Origin: Vibrio ziniensis | GTDB lineage: Bacteria; Pseudomonadota; Gammaproteobacteria; Enterobacterales; Vibrionaceae | Assembly (NCBI RefSeq): GCF_011064285.1 | Contig: NZ_CP049331.1 | Span: 2,852,001-2,916,000, forward strand | Direction of reading: 5' to 3' | Length of the DNA: 64,000 bases | Part shown: piece after piece, positions 49,429 through 59,229 of the stretch | Position numbering within the stretch: position 1 is the stretch's first letter | Layout of the letters: each line of letters opens with the position of its first letter | Position numbers and translations under genes: made by a program | The notes under the pieces: generated by a model | What the model was told of the DNA's origin: nothing | The model's database searches: none | The model's input: only the letters and a program-made list of their open reading frames with translations

Positions 49429-50385
49429 TTATTTTTTCAGCTTACCGATAAGTTTGCCGTATTTTTCATCTTCGCTTTTCATGAAAGCTTCTAAGTCATC
49501 ACCATATAGTGGGTATACTTCGAAACCTTGCTTAGTCGCGAATTGTTGAAGTTTTCCTTCAGCAAAAACTGCCTTCATAGTTTCAATGAGTTTTTCCTGA
49601 ACTTCTTTAGGAATACCCGCCGGAGCTACAAGCGTATTCCAGGTTGAGAAGTTGTATTTGTAATCGGTAGCTTGTTGGAACACAGGAATGTCTTTGTACA
49701 GACCTGTATTAGTTTCAGCCATAGTCGCAAGGTTTTTCACCATGCCTGCTTCAACCATACTTTTCGCTTCACCCGGAGAAGACGTAGTGAAATCGATACC
49801 GCCAGATACCAATTCCATCAATGCTGAGCTTGAACCTTCTGAAGGAACATAAGTTACAGCGTCAGAAGCTACACCCATTGCATCCAGCATACCGATGAGG
49901 TTCAGGTGCCAGCCTGAATTCAGGCCACTACCAGAGGCTTTAAGCTCTCCAGGATTCGCTTTGATGTAGTCAGTCAGTTCACTGATGTTTGAAAATTTAG
50001 AGTTAGACGCAACCTGAATACCACCAAGGTTTACAGCCAAGCGAGTGATTGGTGTGTAGTTTTCGTAGCTAAGATCAGTCATACCCTGATGGCGCATCAT
50101 TGCGATTTCAACAGTAGCAACACCTAAGGTGTAACCATCAGTTTTGCCTTTTGCCATAGCATCATGACCAACCACACCAGCGCCACCTGTGCGGTTAATA
50201 ACGTTAACATTGACGCCAAGTTTTTCCTGTAAACCTTCAGCAACAAGGCGTGCAACTGTATCAGTGTTACCGCCTGCGCCCCAAGGCACAATGATTTGAA
50301 TTGGTTTTTCCGGCCATGCAGCCATTGCGGAAGATGAAGCTACGATAGCGGCAGTAATAAGGCTGAGTTGTAGGGCTCGTTTCAC
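49429..50385 (-). CDS. Tripartite tricarboxylate transporter, periplasmic binding protein TctC
   Basis: Binding protein of 318 residues with a signal peptide cleaved after SSAMA. The mature start WPEKPIQIIVPWGAGGNTDTVARLVA is the TctC/Bug family signature, which contacts carboxylate groups. Captures an organic acid for TctAB. The ligand is not predictable from sequence but should be the substrate of the neighbouring aldolase and kinase. Confidence 0.9.
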   Translation of the reverse strand: MKRALQLSLITAAIVASSSAMAAWPEKPIQIIVPWGAGGNTDTVARLVAEGLQEKLGVNVNVINRTGGAGVVGHDAMAKGKTDGYTLGVATVEIAMMRHQGMTDLSYENYTPITRLAVNLGGIQVASNSKFSNISELTDYIKANPGELKASGSGLNSGWHLNLIGMLDAMGVASDAVTYVPSEGSSSALMELVSGGIDFTTSSPGEAKSMVEAGMVKNLATMAETNTGLYKDIPVFQQATDYKYNFSTWNTLVAPAGIPKEVQEKLIETMKAVFAEGKLQQFATKQGFEVYPLYGDDLEAFMKSEDEKYGKLIGKLKK

Positions 50386-50443
50386 GATGGAACTCCTGTA
50401 ATAGTTTTATGTTTTACCGTTTAGGGGGATTAAGTTTTTTGGG

Positions 50444-51376
50444 TTATTTGTTTAGTGCTTTTATTGTTTCGCGCTCAGATTTAGCTGCAGCAGCGATTTG
50501 ATCAAGGATGACACCAAGTCCCCAGAATTTTTCCAGGACATCGGCATCGGTAACCCGGCTATGCGTTGATTCAAAAGTACCAAGACGCTGGTGGAACACT
50601 TTGGCATTCTTTGGATAGCCCAGCGTTTCAGTCACAGCACTCAGAGAAAGGAACCAGGATAGTTTCTCTGCGTATTCTGGTGCTTCTGATGCGTGGTGAT
50701 ATAGCCAGTTATAAAGATCCGGATGGAAGTTAGTGAACACACCACTAAACCCTTTAGAACCATGTTGCATTGCTTCATAGGCAATAGCTGCATTAGCGTT
50801 GATAATCGCAAAAGGTGTACCTTCAACGAGTTTCACGCGACGCTTAACAGTTTCTAAATCACAGCTCACATCTTTCAGAACAACGAATCTTCCTGAATTA
50901 GCCACGAATTGAATCTCTTCGTCTGTAAGCAGACGACGATATGGTGCCGGACATTCATAAAGGCCTAAAGGCATATCCGCAGGCAGAGCGTCCATCAATG
51001 TGTTGAGATTTTTCAGGAATACTTCAGTGCCTTCGTTGTTTGGATCTAAGCGATTCGAAACAAGTACCAGAGCATCAATACCTGTTTTAGCGACAGCGTT
51101 CAGTTCAGCTATTTGGTCGTCGATATCCGGAGAGATGTGACCAGAAGAGATGACAGGAACGCGCCCATTAGTGTAATCGACAACAAATTTCGACAGCGCA
51201 ACGCGCTCTTCTAAAGACAAGAACAACATTTCACTTGATTGGCATACAGCAAATAAAGCATCGGCACCATTGTCGATATACCAATCAATAAGATTTCCTA
51301 AACCTTTATAATCAATTTCGTTCTCATCAGTAAATGGAGTTAGCATTACTGGAACGATACCTTCGATACTTTTCAT
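50444..51376 (-). CDS. DapA/NanA-family class I aldolase or lyase
   Basis: TIM-barrel protein of 310 residues of the dihydrodipicolinate synthase / N-acetylneuraminate lyase family. Start MKSIEGIVPVMLTPFTDENEIDYKG is typical. The YxxP motif (LYECPAPYRR) gives the general acid Tyr, and the Schiff-base Lys is in FVVLKDVSCD. The usual GTTGE substrate loop is replaced by CQSSE, so it is unlikely to be a true DapA. Placed between the HTH-kinase gene and tctC, it probably cleaves the imported acid. Confidence 0.82.
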   Translation of the reverse strand: MKSIEGIVPVMLTPFTDENEIDYKGLGNLIDWYIDNGADALFAVCQSSEMLFLSLEERVALSKFVVDYTNGRVPVISSGHISPDIDDQIAELNAVAKTGIDALVLVSNRLDPNNEGTEVFLKNLNTLMDALPADMPLGLYECPAPYRRLLTDEEIQFVANSGRFVVLKDVSCDLETVKRRVKLVEGTPFAIINANAAIAYEAMQHGSKGFSGVFTNFHPDLYNWLYHHASEAPEYAEKLSWFLSLSAVTETLGYPKNAKVFHQRLGTFESTHSRVTDADVLEKFWGLGVILDQIAAAAKSERETIKALNK

Positions 51377-51408
51377 TCTCTTTGTCCTGAATTAAGCAAT
51401 ATGACTTG

Positions 51409-52641
51409 TTAAATTGCTTTGATGGATACTTGTTGCTGAAGCATGCGGGCTTCAACTAACGTATGATTTGGCATATTTGCAGCGCCTTCTCTTTCGACTG
51501 CAAGCGATGCGAAGGCAGTGGCATAAAGTGCTGCCTGAGAAAGTGTTTTTCCTTTTGCTAATGAAGCTGCAAGGGCTCCATTGAACGAATCTCCCGCACC
51601 AGTGGTATCAACCGCTACTGCGTTATAAGCTGGGATATGTGTGTATTGCTCGCCATCGAACAATACTGAACCCTGACGGCCCATCGTGATGATGATTGAT
51701 TTCGCCCCTTTTTGATGAATAACCGCAGCCGCTTGTTTAGCTGTTTCAATATCGGTGATTTCGATGCCGGATATTTGTGATGCTTCGGTCTCGTTCGGGG
51801 TAATAATGTCAGCGTTAGCAATAAAATTATCGACTTCAGGAGCGTATGGAGCAGGGTTTAGAATGACCTGTACGTTTAAGCCTTTTGCCAGTTTCATAAC
51901 GCCATCAATGGCATCAAAATTGTTCTCTAGCTGAACAAGAAGCACTTTTGATTCACTGATATAAGGAACAAGCTCTGCCACTTCTTCATTAGTAACCAGG
52001 TGGTTTGCTCCAGGGCAGATAGCGATAAAGTTTTCACCGTCGTCGTTTACATAGATAACAGCACTACCTGTGGATGTCTTCTCTGCTTCGTAGAGAGAAA
52101 AGGACTCGATACCGCATGAATCAAAATGATTACGTGCGAACTGATTAAATTGATCTTTACCGACCTTAGTTGCGAAGTGAACTCGTGCACCAGCTGAATG
52201 TGCAGCTAATGCCTGGTTCGCACCTTTGCCGCCAGGACCAAATGTGGTCTCTTTGGCAATCAGTGTCTCGCCATTTTTCGGGAATCGGCTGACTTTTGCG
52301 ACAATATCGACGTTGAAAGAGCCGAATACACAAACTTTTCCGACCATAAGCCTCGAAGCTCCTCTTTGGTTATGCGTAGAATGCGTGGTGTGATGAGTTT
52401 GCATTAAATGACTGATGTCCAAGTTGCTATCATCCTGTAACAAATCATTCTGCATAAGATGCTTTTTCAAAGAGACTCCGCCATGGTGTCTGACAACCAG
52501 TCCGTCGCCCTGAAGTTGCGACAAATCGGTGCGAATCGTTTCTTTAGTCACCCCAAAATGGGAAGCAAGGAAAGACACACTGGCCTGTCCTTCTTTACGT
52601 AGTAACTGAATAATCTTTTCTTGGCGCGTTTCTTTGTACAT
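51409..52641 (-). CDS. DeoR-type HTH fused to ribokinase (PfkB) domain
   Basis: Protein of 410 residues in two parts. Residues 1-58 are a DeoR-family helix-turn-helix (QEKIIQLLRKEGQASVSFLA, GVTKETIRTDLSQLQGDGLV). After a His/Thr-rich linker (60-97) comes a full PfkB kinase: GPGGKGANQALAAHSAG, NPAPYAP, NADIITPNETEA and the catalytic DTTGAGDSFNGALAAS. Usually these are separate proteins. An internal ATG at 52347 behind a GAGGAG stretch could also give a free kinase. As the first gene of the operon it is a candidate self-regulating sugar-acid kinase. Confidence 0.85.
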   Translation of the reverse strand: MYKETRQEKIIQLLRKEGQASVSFLASHFGVTKETIRTDLSQLQGDGLVVRHHGGVSLKKHLMQNDLLQDDSNLDISHLMQTHHTTHSTHNQRGASRLMVGKVCVFGSFNVDIVAKVSRFPKNGETLIAKETTFGPGGKGANQALAAHSAGARVHFATKVGKDQFNQFARNHFDSCGIESFSLYEAEKTSTGSAVIYVNDDGENFIAICPGANHLVTNEEVAELVPYISESKVLLVQLENNFDAIDGVMKLAKGLNVQVILNPAPYAPEVDNFIANADIITPNETEASQISGIEITDIETAKQAAAVIHQKGAKSIIITMGRQGSVLFDGEQYTHIPAYNAVAVDTTGAGDSFNGALAASLAKGKTLSQAALYATAFASLAVEREGAANMPNHTLVEARMLQQQVSIKAI

Positions 52642-52710
52642 AGCTCATCCTTACTGTATGGCTGCATTCTAGGGATTTGAGAAATGTGCTGGTGAGAGTG
52701 CATTCAAATA

Positions 52711-52740
52711 AAAAACAGATAAACAAAAGAAAACAAAAAT
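52711..52740. promoter_or_regulatory. Possible DeoR-type operator
   Basis: On the minus strand TGTTT repeats three times at 10 and 8-base steps (TTTGTTTTCTTTTGTTTATC region) about 70 bases before the HTH-kinase start. DeoR proteins bind such phased repeats. The remaining 52741-53194 gap shows nothing else I can support. Confidence 0.4.
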
Positions 52741-53194
52741 TTCCCTTGGGGATTGTATTTAGTGTGATATCGATCTCTTTATTTAGGGGGAACCTCAGAT
52801 GATATTTGAATTAACGCCTTTACATAGGTTGATTTGTTGAGGTTTATATGGGGATGTTAGGTTTCTCTTAAATATGAATTTATGGTTCGTTTTTAGTGTT
52901 CTGCTGTTGCCTTACAGTGCTTTTCGCTAATCAACTTTTCAATATCTGTAGTTATTCATGAGTTGCTAACTGGTTAAAATTACTAGCAAGCTTTTGTCCA
53001 AAACCGTGGCAGAGCAGAACCCTCTGATTTGCAATTACGGTTAGTGACGCGACGAACTGCATTCGTTTTAGCAGATTAACGACACTATCTAGCCCTTCTT
53101 ATCAAACCGTAAAAGCACAGCTAAATTCACTTTGTTTTCAACACGCTTAGTGGCATATTGAGAGCCCTTTTCTCCGTCCGTTTTAGGAAACATA

Positions 53195-54082
53195 ATGGGC
53201 TACGAATGGCTAGCACTTGCGGCGGCATTTCTTTGGGCGATCACTAGTTTACTTTCTGTTACTCCGGCCAGACACCTCGGTACCTTTGCCTATAGCCGAT
53301 GGAGAATGGGCTCGACCTTTACTATCTTAGCCACGATGGCTCTGATTACCGGTGGCTGGTCAACCGTTGAAACCTCTGCCATACCGCCAATGATGTTGTC
53401 TGGTTTGATCGGCATATTTATCGGTGATACAGCACTCTTTGCCTGTTTGAACCGCATGGGGCCTCGCCAATCTGGATTGCTGTTCTCTTGTCATGCCGTT
53501 TTCTCAACTGTGCTGGGTTACTTTCTCTTTAGCGAAAGTATGACGCCTCTTGAACTATTAGGCTCAACGCTGGTCTTCTCTGGTGTACTGACTGCGATCT
53601 TTTTTGGTCGTAGAGGACAAAGTAGTAATCATTTAGAAATGGTTCACGGCAATGTTTGGATAGGATTAGGGCTGGGTTTAACCGCTGCGCTATGCCAAGC
53701 TTTGGGAGGGGTGATTGCAAAGCCCATCATGCAAACTAACATTGACCCTGTAGCCGCTTCATCCATCCGAATGATGACGGCGTTTGTCGCACACTGCTTA
53801 CTGCGAGCGACAGGAACGCGTGTTGCACGTCCAACGCAAAAAATGAATTGGAAAATATTTGGTATTACTACTATCAACGGTTTTATTGGTATGGCGCTAG
53901 GCATGACGCTGATTTTGTATGCTTTGCGTGAAGGTAATGTTGGTATGGTTGCTCTGCTTTCTTCCACTACACCTATCATGCTATTGCCTATACTTTGGTT
54001 CTATACCAAACAAAGGCCGAACCGCTTTGCTTGGCTAGGGGCCATTGTCGCTGTCGCTGGCACAAGTATTTTGGTCTACTAA
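53195..54082 (+). CDS. EamA-family (DMT) transporter
   Basis: Inner-membrane protein of 295 residues with two EamA repeats and ten predicted helices. LAAAFLWAITSLL and GLIGIFIGDTALFACLNRMGP mark the first half; ALCQALGGVIAKPIM and GMALGMTLILYALREGNVGMVALLSSTTPIMLLPILW the second. Family members export or import small metabolites; substrate unknown. Confidence 0.88.
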   Translation: MGYEWLALAAAFLWAITSLLSVTPARHLGTFAYSRWRMGSTFTILATMALITGGWSTVETSAIPPMMLSGLIGIFIGDTALFACLNRMGPRQSGLLFSCHAVFSTVLGYFLFSESMTPLELLGSTLVFSGVLTAIFFGRRGQSSNHLEMVHGNVWIGLGLGLTAALCQALGGVIAKPIMQTNIDPVAASSIRMMTAFVAHCLLRATGTRVARPTQKMNWKIFGITTINGFIGMALGMTLILYALREGNVGMVALLSSTTPIMLLPILWFYTKQRPNRFAWLGAIVAVAGTSILVY

Positions 54083-54282
54083 CGATCTATTTTTCGTTGA
54101 CTAACTATAAGAATACACAAGCAATTTGAGACAAAAATTTTGATCAATTGGCTACATTTTATTGCAACGATAGGGAGAATCATTGATCTTACCCTACTGC
54201 AATGACTATAAAGTGTAGTAAAATTACGCTAATTTCAGTTTTTAGTTACTTTGATTTTATTGAATTTGACGAGGTTATAAGT

Positions 54283-55815
54283 ATGTCAGCTAAGAAGCCA
54301 ATGGCTCTAGTGATTCTTGACGGTTGGGGTTACCGTGAAGACAGCAGCAACAATGCTATCAGCAATGCTAATACTCCAGTAATGGATGCTCTAATGGCAA
54401 ACAACCCAAATACTCTGATTTCGGCTTCTGGTATGGACGTTGGTCTACCTGATGGTCAAATGGGTAACTCTGAAGTTGGCCACACAAATATAGGCGCTGG
54501 TCGTATCGTGTACCAAGATCTCACTCGCATCACTAAATCAATTTCTGACGGTGAGTTCCAGACTAACGAAGTGCTAGTGGCAGCTATCGACAAAGCAGTC
54601 GCAGCGGGTAAAGCTGTACACCTAATGGGCCTTATGTCTCCAGGTGGCGTTCACTCTCACGAAGATCACATCTACGCAGCTATCGAACTAGCAGCAGCGC
54701 GTGGCGCAGAAAAGATTTACCTACACTGTTTCCTAGACGGTCGTGATACACCACCTCGTAGCGCGGAAGGTACGCTACAACGTTTTGACGAACTGTTCGC
54801 AAAACTAGGCAAAGGCCGTATCGCATCTCTAGTTGGTCGTTACTACGCTATGGACCGTGACAACAACTGGGAACGTGTAGAAAAAGCTTACGATGTACTA
54901 ACTGCAGCTCAAGGTGAGTTCACTTTCGACTCTGCTCTAGCAGGTCTAGAAGCGGCATACGCTCGTGAAGAAAACGATGAATTCGTGAAAGCAACGGAAA
55001 TCCGTGCAGAAGGTCAAGAGTCTGCAGCAATGCAAGACGGCGACGCAGTTCTATTCATGAACTACCGTGCTGACCGTGCACGTCAAATCACGCGCACTTT
55101 CGTAACTGATTTTGCTGGCTTCGAGCGTAAAGTATTCCCTGCTCTGAACTTCGTAATGTTGACTCAATATGCAGCAGACATTCCACTACCAGCAGCTTTC
55201 CCACCAGCATCACTAGAGAACACTTATGGTGAATGGTTATCGAAAGCGGGTAAAACTCAGCTTCGTATCTCTGAAACTGAGAAATACGCTCACGTAACTT
55301 TCTTCTTCAACGGTGGTGTTGAGAACGAATTTGATGGTGAAGAGCGTCAACTTGTTGCTTCTCCTAAAGTAGCAACTTACGACCTTCAACCTGAAATGAG
55401 CTCTGCTGAGCTAACTGACAAGCTTGTAGCAGCAATCAAATCTGGTAAATACGACGCTATCATCTGTAACTACCCGAACGGCGACATGGTTGGCCACACA
55501 GGCGTTTACGAAGCTGCGGTTAAAGCTTGTGAAGCCGTTGACGAATGTATCGGTCGTGTTGTTGAAGCTATCAAAGAAGTGGATGGTCAACTACTGATCA
55601 CTGCTGACCACGGTAACGCAGAAATGATGGTTAACCCAGAAACGGGTGGCGTACACACTGCACACACTAACCTACCAGTACCACTAGTTTACGTTGGTAG
55701 CAAAGACATCGAGTTTATCGAAGGCGGTAAACTGTCTGATCTAGCACCAACTATGCTTGCTCTGACTGGTACTGAAATCCCAGCAGATATGTCTGGCCAA
55801 GTTATTTACAAATAA
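54283..55815 (+). CDS. gpmM: 2,3-bisphosphoglycerate-independent phosphoglycerate mutase
   Basis: Manganese-dependent mutase of 510 residues, converting 3- to 2-phosphoglycerate. [15 protein letters not shown], the catalytic serine in [28 protein letters not shown] and [11 protein letters not shown] are canonical. MSAKKPMAL at 54283 follows GAGG; the ORF extension from 54202 is not supported. Confidence 0.97.
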   Translation: MSAKKPMALVILDGWGYREDSSNNAISNANTPVMDALMANNPNTLISASGMDVGLPDGQMGNSEVGHTNIGAGRIVYQDLTRITKSISDGEFQTNEVLVAAIDKAVAAGKAVHLMGLMSPGGVHSHEDHIYAAIELAAARGAEKIYLHCFLDGRDTPPRSAEGTLQRFDELFAKLGKGRIASLVGRYYAMDRDNNWERVEKAYDVLTAAQGEFTFDSALAGLEAAYAREENDEFVKATEIRAEGQESAAMQDGDAVLFMNYRADRARQITRTFVTDFAGFERKVFPALNFVMLTQYAADIPLPAAFPPASLENTYGEWLSKAGKTQLRISETEKYAHVTFFFNGGVENEFDGEERQLVASPKVATYDLQPEMSSAELTDKLVAAIKSGKYDAIICNYPNGDMVGHTGVYEAAVKACEAVDECIGRVVEAIKEVDGQLLITADHGNAEMMVNPETGGVHTAHTNLPVPLVYVGSKDIEFIEGGKLSDLAPTMLALTGTEIPADMSGQVIYK

Positions 55816-55838
55816 GTAGAACTTGCGAAGTGATTGTT

Positions 55839-55866
55839 AAAGCCCTAACCCAGTTGGGGCTTTTTT
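55839..55866 (+). terminator. gpmM terminator
   Basis: AAAGCCCTAAC and GTTGGGGCTTTTTT pair (one bulge) after gpmM. Confidence 0.85.
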
Positions 55867-56006
55867 ATCGCTAAATTTCGCTATAAGGCAAAAATTTCGG
55901 CAATAGGTAAACAGTATAACAAAGTTTTTGCATCCGACACTCGCCTCATGCCGCGCTTTGAGTATACTGATTACTCATTGAATCTATTGGCGAACATTCT
56001 TCCTAC

Positions 56007-57149
56007 ATGACAAGCACGTTACAACACAATCTAAAACGCAATCTCGTCAACATCGCTGTAGCGTTGTGCTTCTGTTTTTCTGTAATGTCTGCTTCCCCTG
56101 TTTTTGCTGCATCACAGCAAGAATTGAAAGGTGTCACCGGAGAAATCTCTCGCCAAAAACAAGAGTTGACGAAACAGCAGGGTCAGCTTGACCAATTGCA
56201 ACAGTCGCTGAAACAACAAGAAATCAATATTTCCAATCTGGAAAAGCAGATCAGAGGCACCAAAAGTGAACTCATCTCTGCGAATCAAAACATCAGTAAG
56301 CTTCAGGAAAAGCTCAAAGAGCTTGAAAAGCAGCGTAATCAGCAAGCTGATAAGTTAAAACAATTACTTCAAACTTATTACATCACGCAAAGCGCAACCA
56401 CCAGCGGCAACCTACTCAATAACAATCTGGAAGAAGATCGTATTAGCCAATACTTCCAGCATTTAGCACAAGCGCGTAGTGAGACAATTCAGGCGCTAAA
56501 GCAGACTCGCGAACAGCTCGAAGAAAACCAAAAGCAACTTCAACTGGAACGAGACCAAATCGCATCTTTATTACAAGAACAAACCCAAAAGCGTGACCAA
56601 CTTGCGAATACCCAGTCTGAACGTAAAAGCACCATCAACAAAATCCAAAAAAGTATTTCCGGAGACAAAGTCTACCTTGCTGAACTGCAACGTAACGAAA
56701 CCCGTTTAAAAGCTGAAATTGCCAAAGCAGCGAAACGCAATGCGATCCCAATGGATGGAATTAGCCAGCAACGAGGCAAGCTCAGTTGGCCAATCAAGGG
56801 GAATGTATTGCATAGCTTTGGCGAACGCCAAACGGGTCAAATTGATTGGAAAGGAATGGTGATATCGGCTGACTATGGGCAAGCGGTCAAAGCAGTCTAC
56901 CCGGGAACCGTCGTGTTTGCAGAATATCTGCGAGGTTATGGTCTGGTTGTTCTGTTAGACCATGGTAAAGGCGATATGACTTTGTACGGTTTTAATCAGT
57001 CTCTGATGAAAAAAGAAGGAGACAAGGTGACCGCAGGTGAAACCATCGCACTTGCTGGAGATACAGGAGGACAAGCCCGTCCTAGTTTGTACTTTGAAGT
57101 TCGCCGCAATAGCCAAGCAGAGAACCCTCGTAGCTGGCTTATCCGTTAA
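56007..57149 (+). CDS. envC: Murein hydrolase activator EnvC
   Basis: Periplasmic LytM-type protein of 380 residues that activates the amidases AmiA and AmiB at the septum. Signal peptide to about residue 34 (SPVFAA), a long glutamine-rich coiled coil (35-245), and a C-terminal LytM domain with GNVLHSFGERQTG and VVLLDHGKGDMTLYG. Like E. coli EnvC the LytM domain lacks a full zinc site. Downstream of gpmM, as in E. coli. Confidence 0.94.
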   Translation: MTSTLQHNLKRNLVNIAVALCFCFSVMSASPVFAASQQELKGVTGEISRQKQELTKQQGQLDQLQQSLKQQEINISNLEKQIRGTKSELISANQNISKLQEKLKELEKQRNQQADKLKQLLQTYYITQSATTSGNLLNNNLEEDRISQYFQHLAQARSETIQALKQTREQLEENQKQLQLERDQIASLLQEQTQKRDQLANTQSERKSTINKIQKSISGDKVYLAELQRNETRLKAEIAKAAKRNAIPMDGISQQRGKLSWPIKGNVLHSFGERQTGQIDWKGMVISADYGQAVKAVYPGTVVFAEYLRGYGLVVLLDHGKGDMTLYGFNQSLMKKEGDKVTAGETIALAGDTGGQARPSLYFEVRRNSQAENPRSWLIR

Positions 57150-57176
57150 ACTCGCCATCCATTAACTCAACCAATA

Positions 57177-57348
57177 ATACCATCCTAGATAAAAAGATGA
57201 TCAGACTGGGCATCGGTAGAACAGCGAATAGGCGTCAAACGCAAACGCGCATTCATTCGTCCCTGAAGCTCCACCGAACCATCCATGGCTCGGAGGGTTT
57301 GCTTATCGACGCCCATTCACTGATCAGGAAATTTTCCAAAATGGTATA
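57177..57348 (+). repeat. Dispersed Vibrio repeat, full-length copy
   Basis: 172 bp from ATACCATCCTAGATAA to CCAAAATGGTAT, with internal inverted segments (CATCCATGGCTCGGAGGGTT and GGCGTCAAACGC). Opposite orientation to the copy at 61091-61259. Confidence 0.88.
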
Positions 57349-57364
57349 ACAGCACCTTATTATC

Positions 57365-57403
57365 AATGATATTAATAAATCATTGTGATTCATTAATATC
57401 ATT
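57365..57403. promoter_or_regulatory. 39-bp palindrome upstream of the HD-GYP gene
   Basis: AATGATATTAATAAATCA and TGATTCATTAATATCATT are inverted with one mismatch around TTG, 134 bases before the HD-GYP start. Candidate operator. Confidence 0.5.
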
Positions 57404-57536
57404 CCTACTTGTAAACCTTTCCGAATAGGTTCATAGCCAAAGCCTTGTCAGATAAGCCTTAACTCTCTTGGTTCATGAAAATTTTCTGTCAATAAAGGTT
57501 AAAATTAGACCATCTATTCACCAATCCATCATCATT

Positions 57537-59096
57537 ATGTCCATTACTGAAAAAGCGAAACAGCTCATTGCAATGAGTACTGACATTTTAACGGACAATG
57601 TCATTAAACTAGGTACTCAATATGGCTATATTGCCTACACATCAAATACCAGTGCAGCCTGGCGTGAGTCTATTATTGGTGTATCAAAAGGTTTAGATGC
57701 TTTACTGTCATCAGAGAGTGTTAAAACCTTAGATCCAAACATTCGCTTGGAACTTAATGATTGGGATGAAGAGATTATTGGCTACTTCCGTGACAGAGCC
57801 ATCGTTCATCAAACACGTGCGATTGAGCTCTATATGTATCTCGGATTGCTGAAGCATTACCGTCAAGCGTATGTCGATTTAATACAGGATTGGGATGCGA
57901 ACAACGACGAAAAATCATGGCTTACTGCATTAATTAATGGCTACTTTAACCGTGGTGAGGCCATTACTTGTTATGAGTATCAGCAGCTATCTTCAAACTC
58001 AAATCGAGAATTGGAAGAGATCAAACAGAGCCACAGAGAAGTACTCAACCACAAGAACCAATTGTTATCCATTATCGAAAGTATTGATCAGCCATTATTT
58101 GGTATTGATAACGAAGGCTACATTCGCCACGCTAACGGCCTTGGGCACCAAATTCTCAACAAGTTCACACCGACGGAACTAGGAAAAGATTACTGGGATA
58201 TCAATCTTGATGATCAGTTGTATAACATCAACGAGGTCCTTCCCGATTTTGCAGAAATCAGTCAATCAAACCTAACGAACAAACATCTGTACAATATCGT
58301 CAACATCGATGGTATCCCTTATGAACTGTATTTCTACAAATATAAGGGCATGGTACGTTACCGCGACGAACACGATTCAATCATCGTAATGCTGCGTGAT
58401 ATCTCAAGTCTTGCCACTTATGAAAATCAACTCGAAACTGAGCGCCAAAAACGATTTGCTGAAAAGCAAGAGATCATCCAGGTATTAGGCGATATCTTAG
58501 AAAACCGTTCCGATGAAACGGGACTACATGTACGCCGCGTTGCTTGCGTTGCCAGTAAACTGGGTCAATTGTATGGCTTAGATGAGAAAGATGTGATAAC
58601 CATTTATACCGCAAGCCCGCTGCATGACGTAGGCAAAATTGCGGTGCCAGATTCTATTTTAAATAAACCAGGTAGACTGACGAAACCTGAGTTCGAAGTT
58701 GTAAAAAAACACTCCGAAGTAGGACGAGAGTTGCTCGACGGCAGCGATTCTCATCTGATGCAAATGGCGTGTATCATTGCTCATGAACACCATGAGAAGT
58801 GGGATGGAAATGGTTACCCTTGTGGTAAAGCAGGAGAAGATATTCACATTTTTGCGCGTATTGTCGCCATTGCGGATGTATTTGATGCCCTGCTAAGCAA
58901 GCGCCCATACAAAAACGCTTGGGCCAAAGAAGAAGTGCTGCAAGAATTTATTGACCAGAAAGGCAAACATTTTGACCCAACGTTGGCTCAAATTCTTATC
59001 GACAACTTTGAAGATTTAGCACAACTGCACAGTCAGGCAGACCAATATAAACTGCCTCAACTTCATCAATTGCACTCACTTTATCACGCGGCATAA
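57537..59096 (+). CDS. PAS/HD-GYP domain phosphodiesterase
   Basis: Protein of 519 residues. A helical N-terminal region (1-160) of unknown type, a coiled linker, a PAS domain (LLSIIESIDQPLFGIDNEGY onward), and a C-terminal HD-GYP domain with HDVGKIAVPD, AHEHHEKWDGNGYP and ADVFDALLSKRPYK. The metal-binding and GYP residues are intact, so c-di-GMP hydrolysis is expected. The ATG at 57537 (MSITEKAKQ) was chosen over the ORF start at 57468. No transmembrane segment, so it is cytosolic. Confidence 0.9.
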   Translation: MSITEKAKQLIAMSTDILTDNVIKLGTQYGYIAYTSNTSAAWRESIIGVSKGLDALLSSESVKTLDPNIRLELNDWDEEIIGYFRDRAIVHQTRAIELYMYLGLLKHYRQAYVDLIQDWDANNDEKSWLTALINGYFNRGEAITCYEYQQLSSNSNRELEEIKQSHREVLNHKNQLLSIIESIDQPLFGIDNEGYIRHANGLGHQILNKFTPTELGKDYWDINLDDQLYNINEVLPDFAEISQSNLTNKHLYNIVNIDGIPYELYFYKYKGMVRYRDEHDSIIVMLRDISSLATYENQLETERQKRFAEKQEIIQVLGDILENRSDETGLHVRRVACVASKLGQLYGLDEKDVITIYTASPLHDVGKIAVPDSILNKPGRLTKPEFEVVKKHSEVGRELLDGSDSHLMQMACIIAHEHHEKWDGNGYPCGKAGEDIHIFARIVAIADVFDALLSKRPYKNAWAKEEVLQEFIDQKGKHFDPTLAQILIDNFEDLAQLHSQADQYKLPQLHQLHSLYHAA

Positions 59097-59101
59097 TCTG
59101 T

Positions 59102-59127
59102 AAAGGAGGTGATCAATCACCTCCTTT
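59102..59127 (+). terminator. Terminator after the HD-GYP gene
   Basis: AAAGGAGGTGA-TCAA-TCACCTCCTTT stem immediately after the stop. Confidence 0.85.
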
Positions 59128-59183
59128 CGATTTATCGACAATAAGCAAGAGAGGTTAAGCGCCTCTCCTTTCTCTTCGTGCTT

Positions 59184-59227
59184 ATACCATCCTAGATAAA
59201 AATATGATCAGACTGAGCAGCGAATGG
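59184..59227 (+). repeat. Dispersed Vibrio repeat, truncated copy
   Basis: Begins ATACCATCCTAGATAAA and runs to GACTGAGCAGCGAATGG; lacks the right half. It overlaps the end of the TetR gene region. Confidence 0.8.
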
Positions 59228-59229
59228 AA

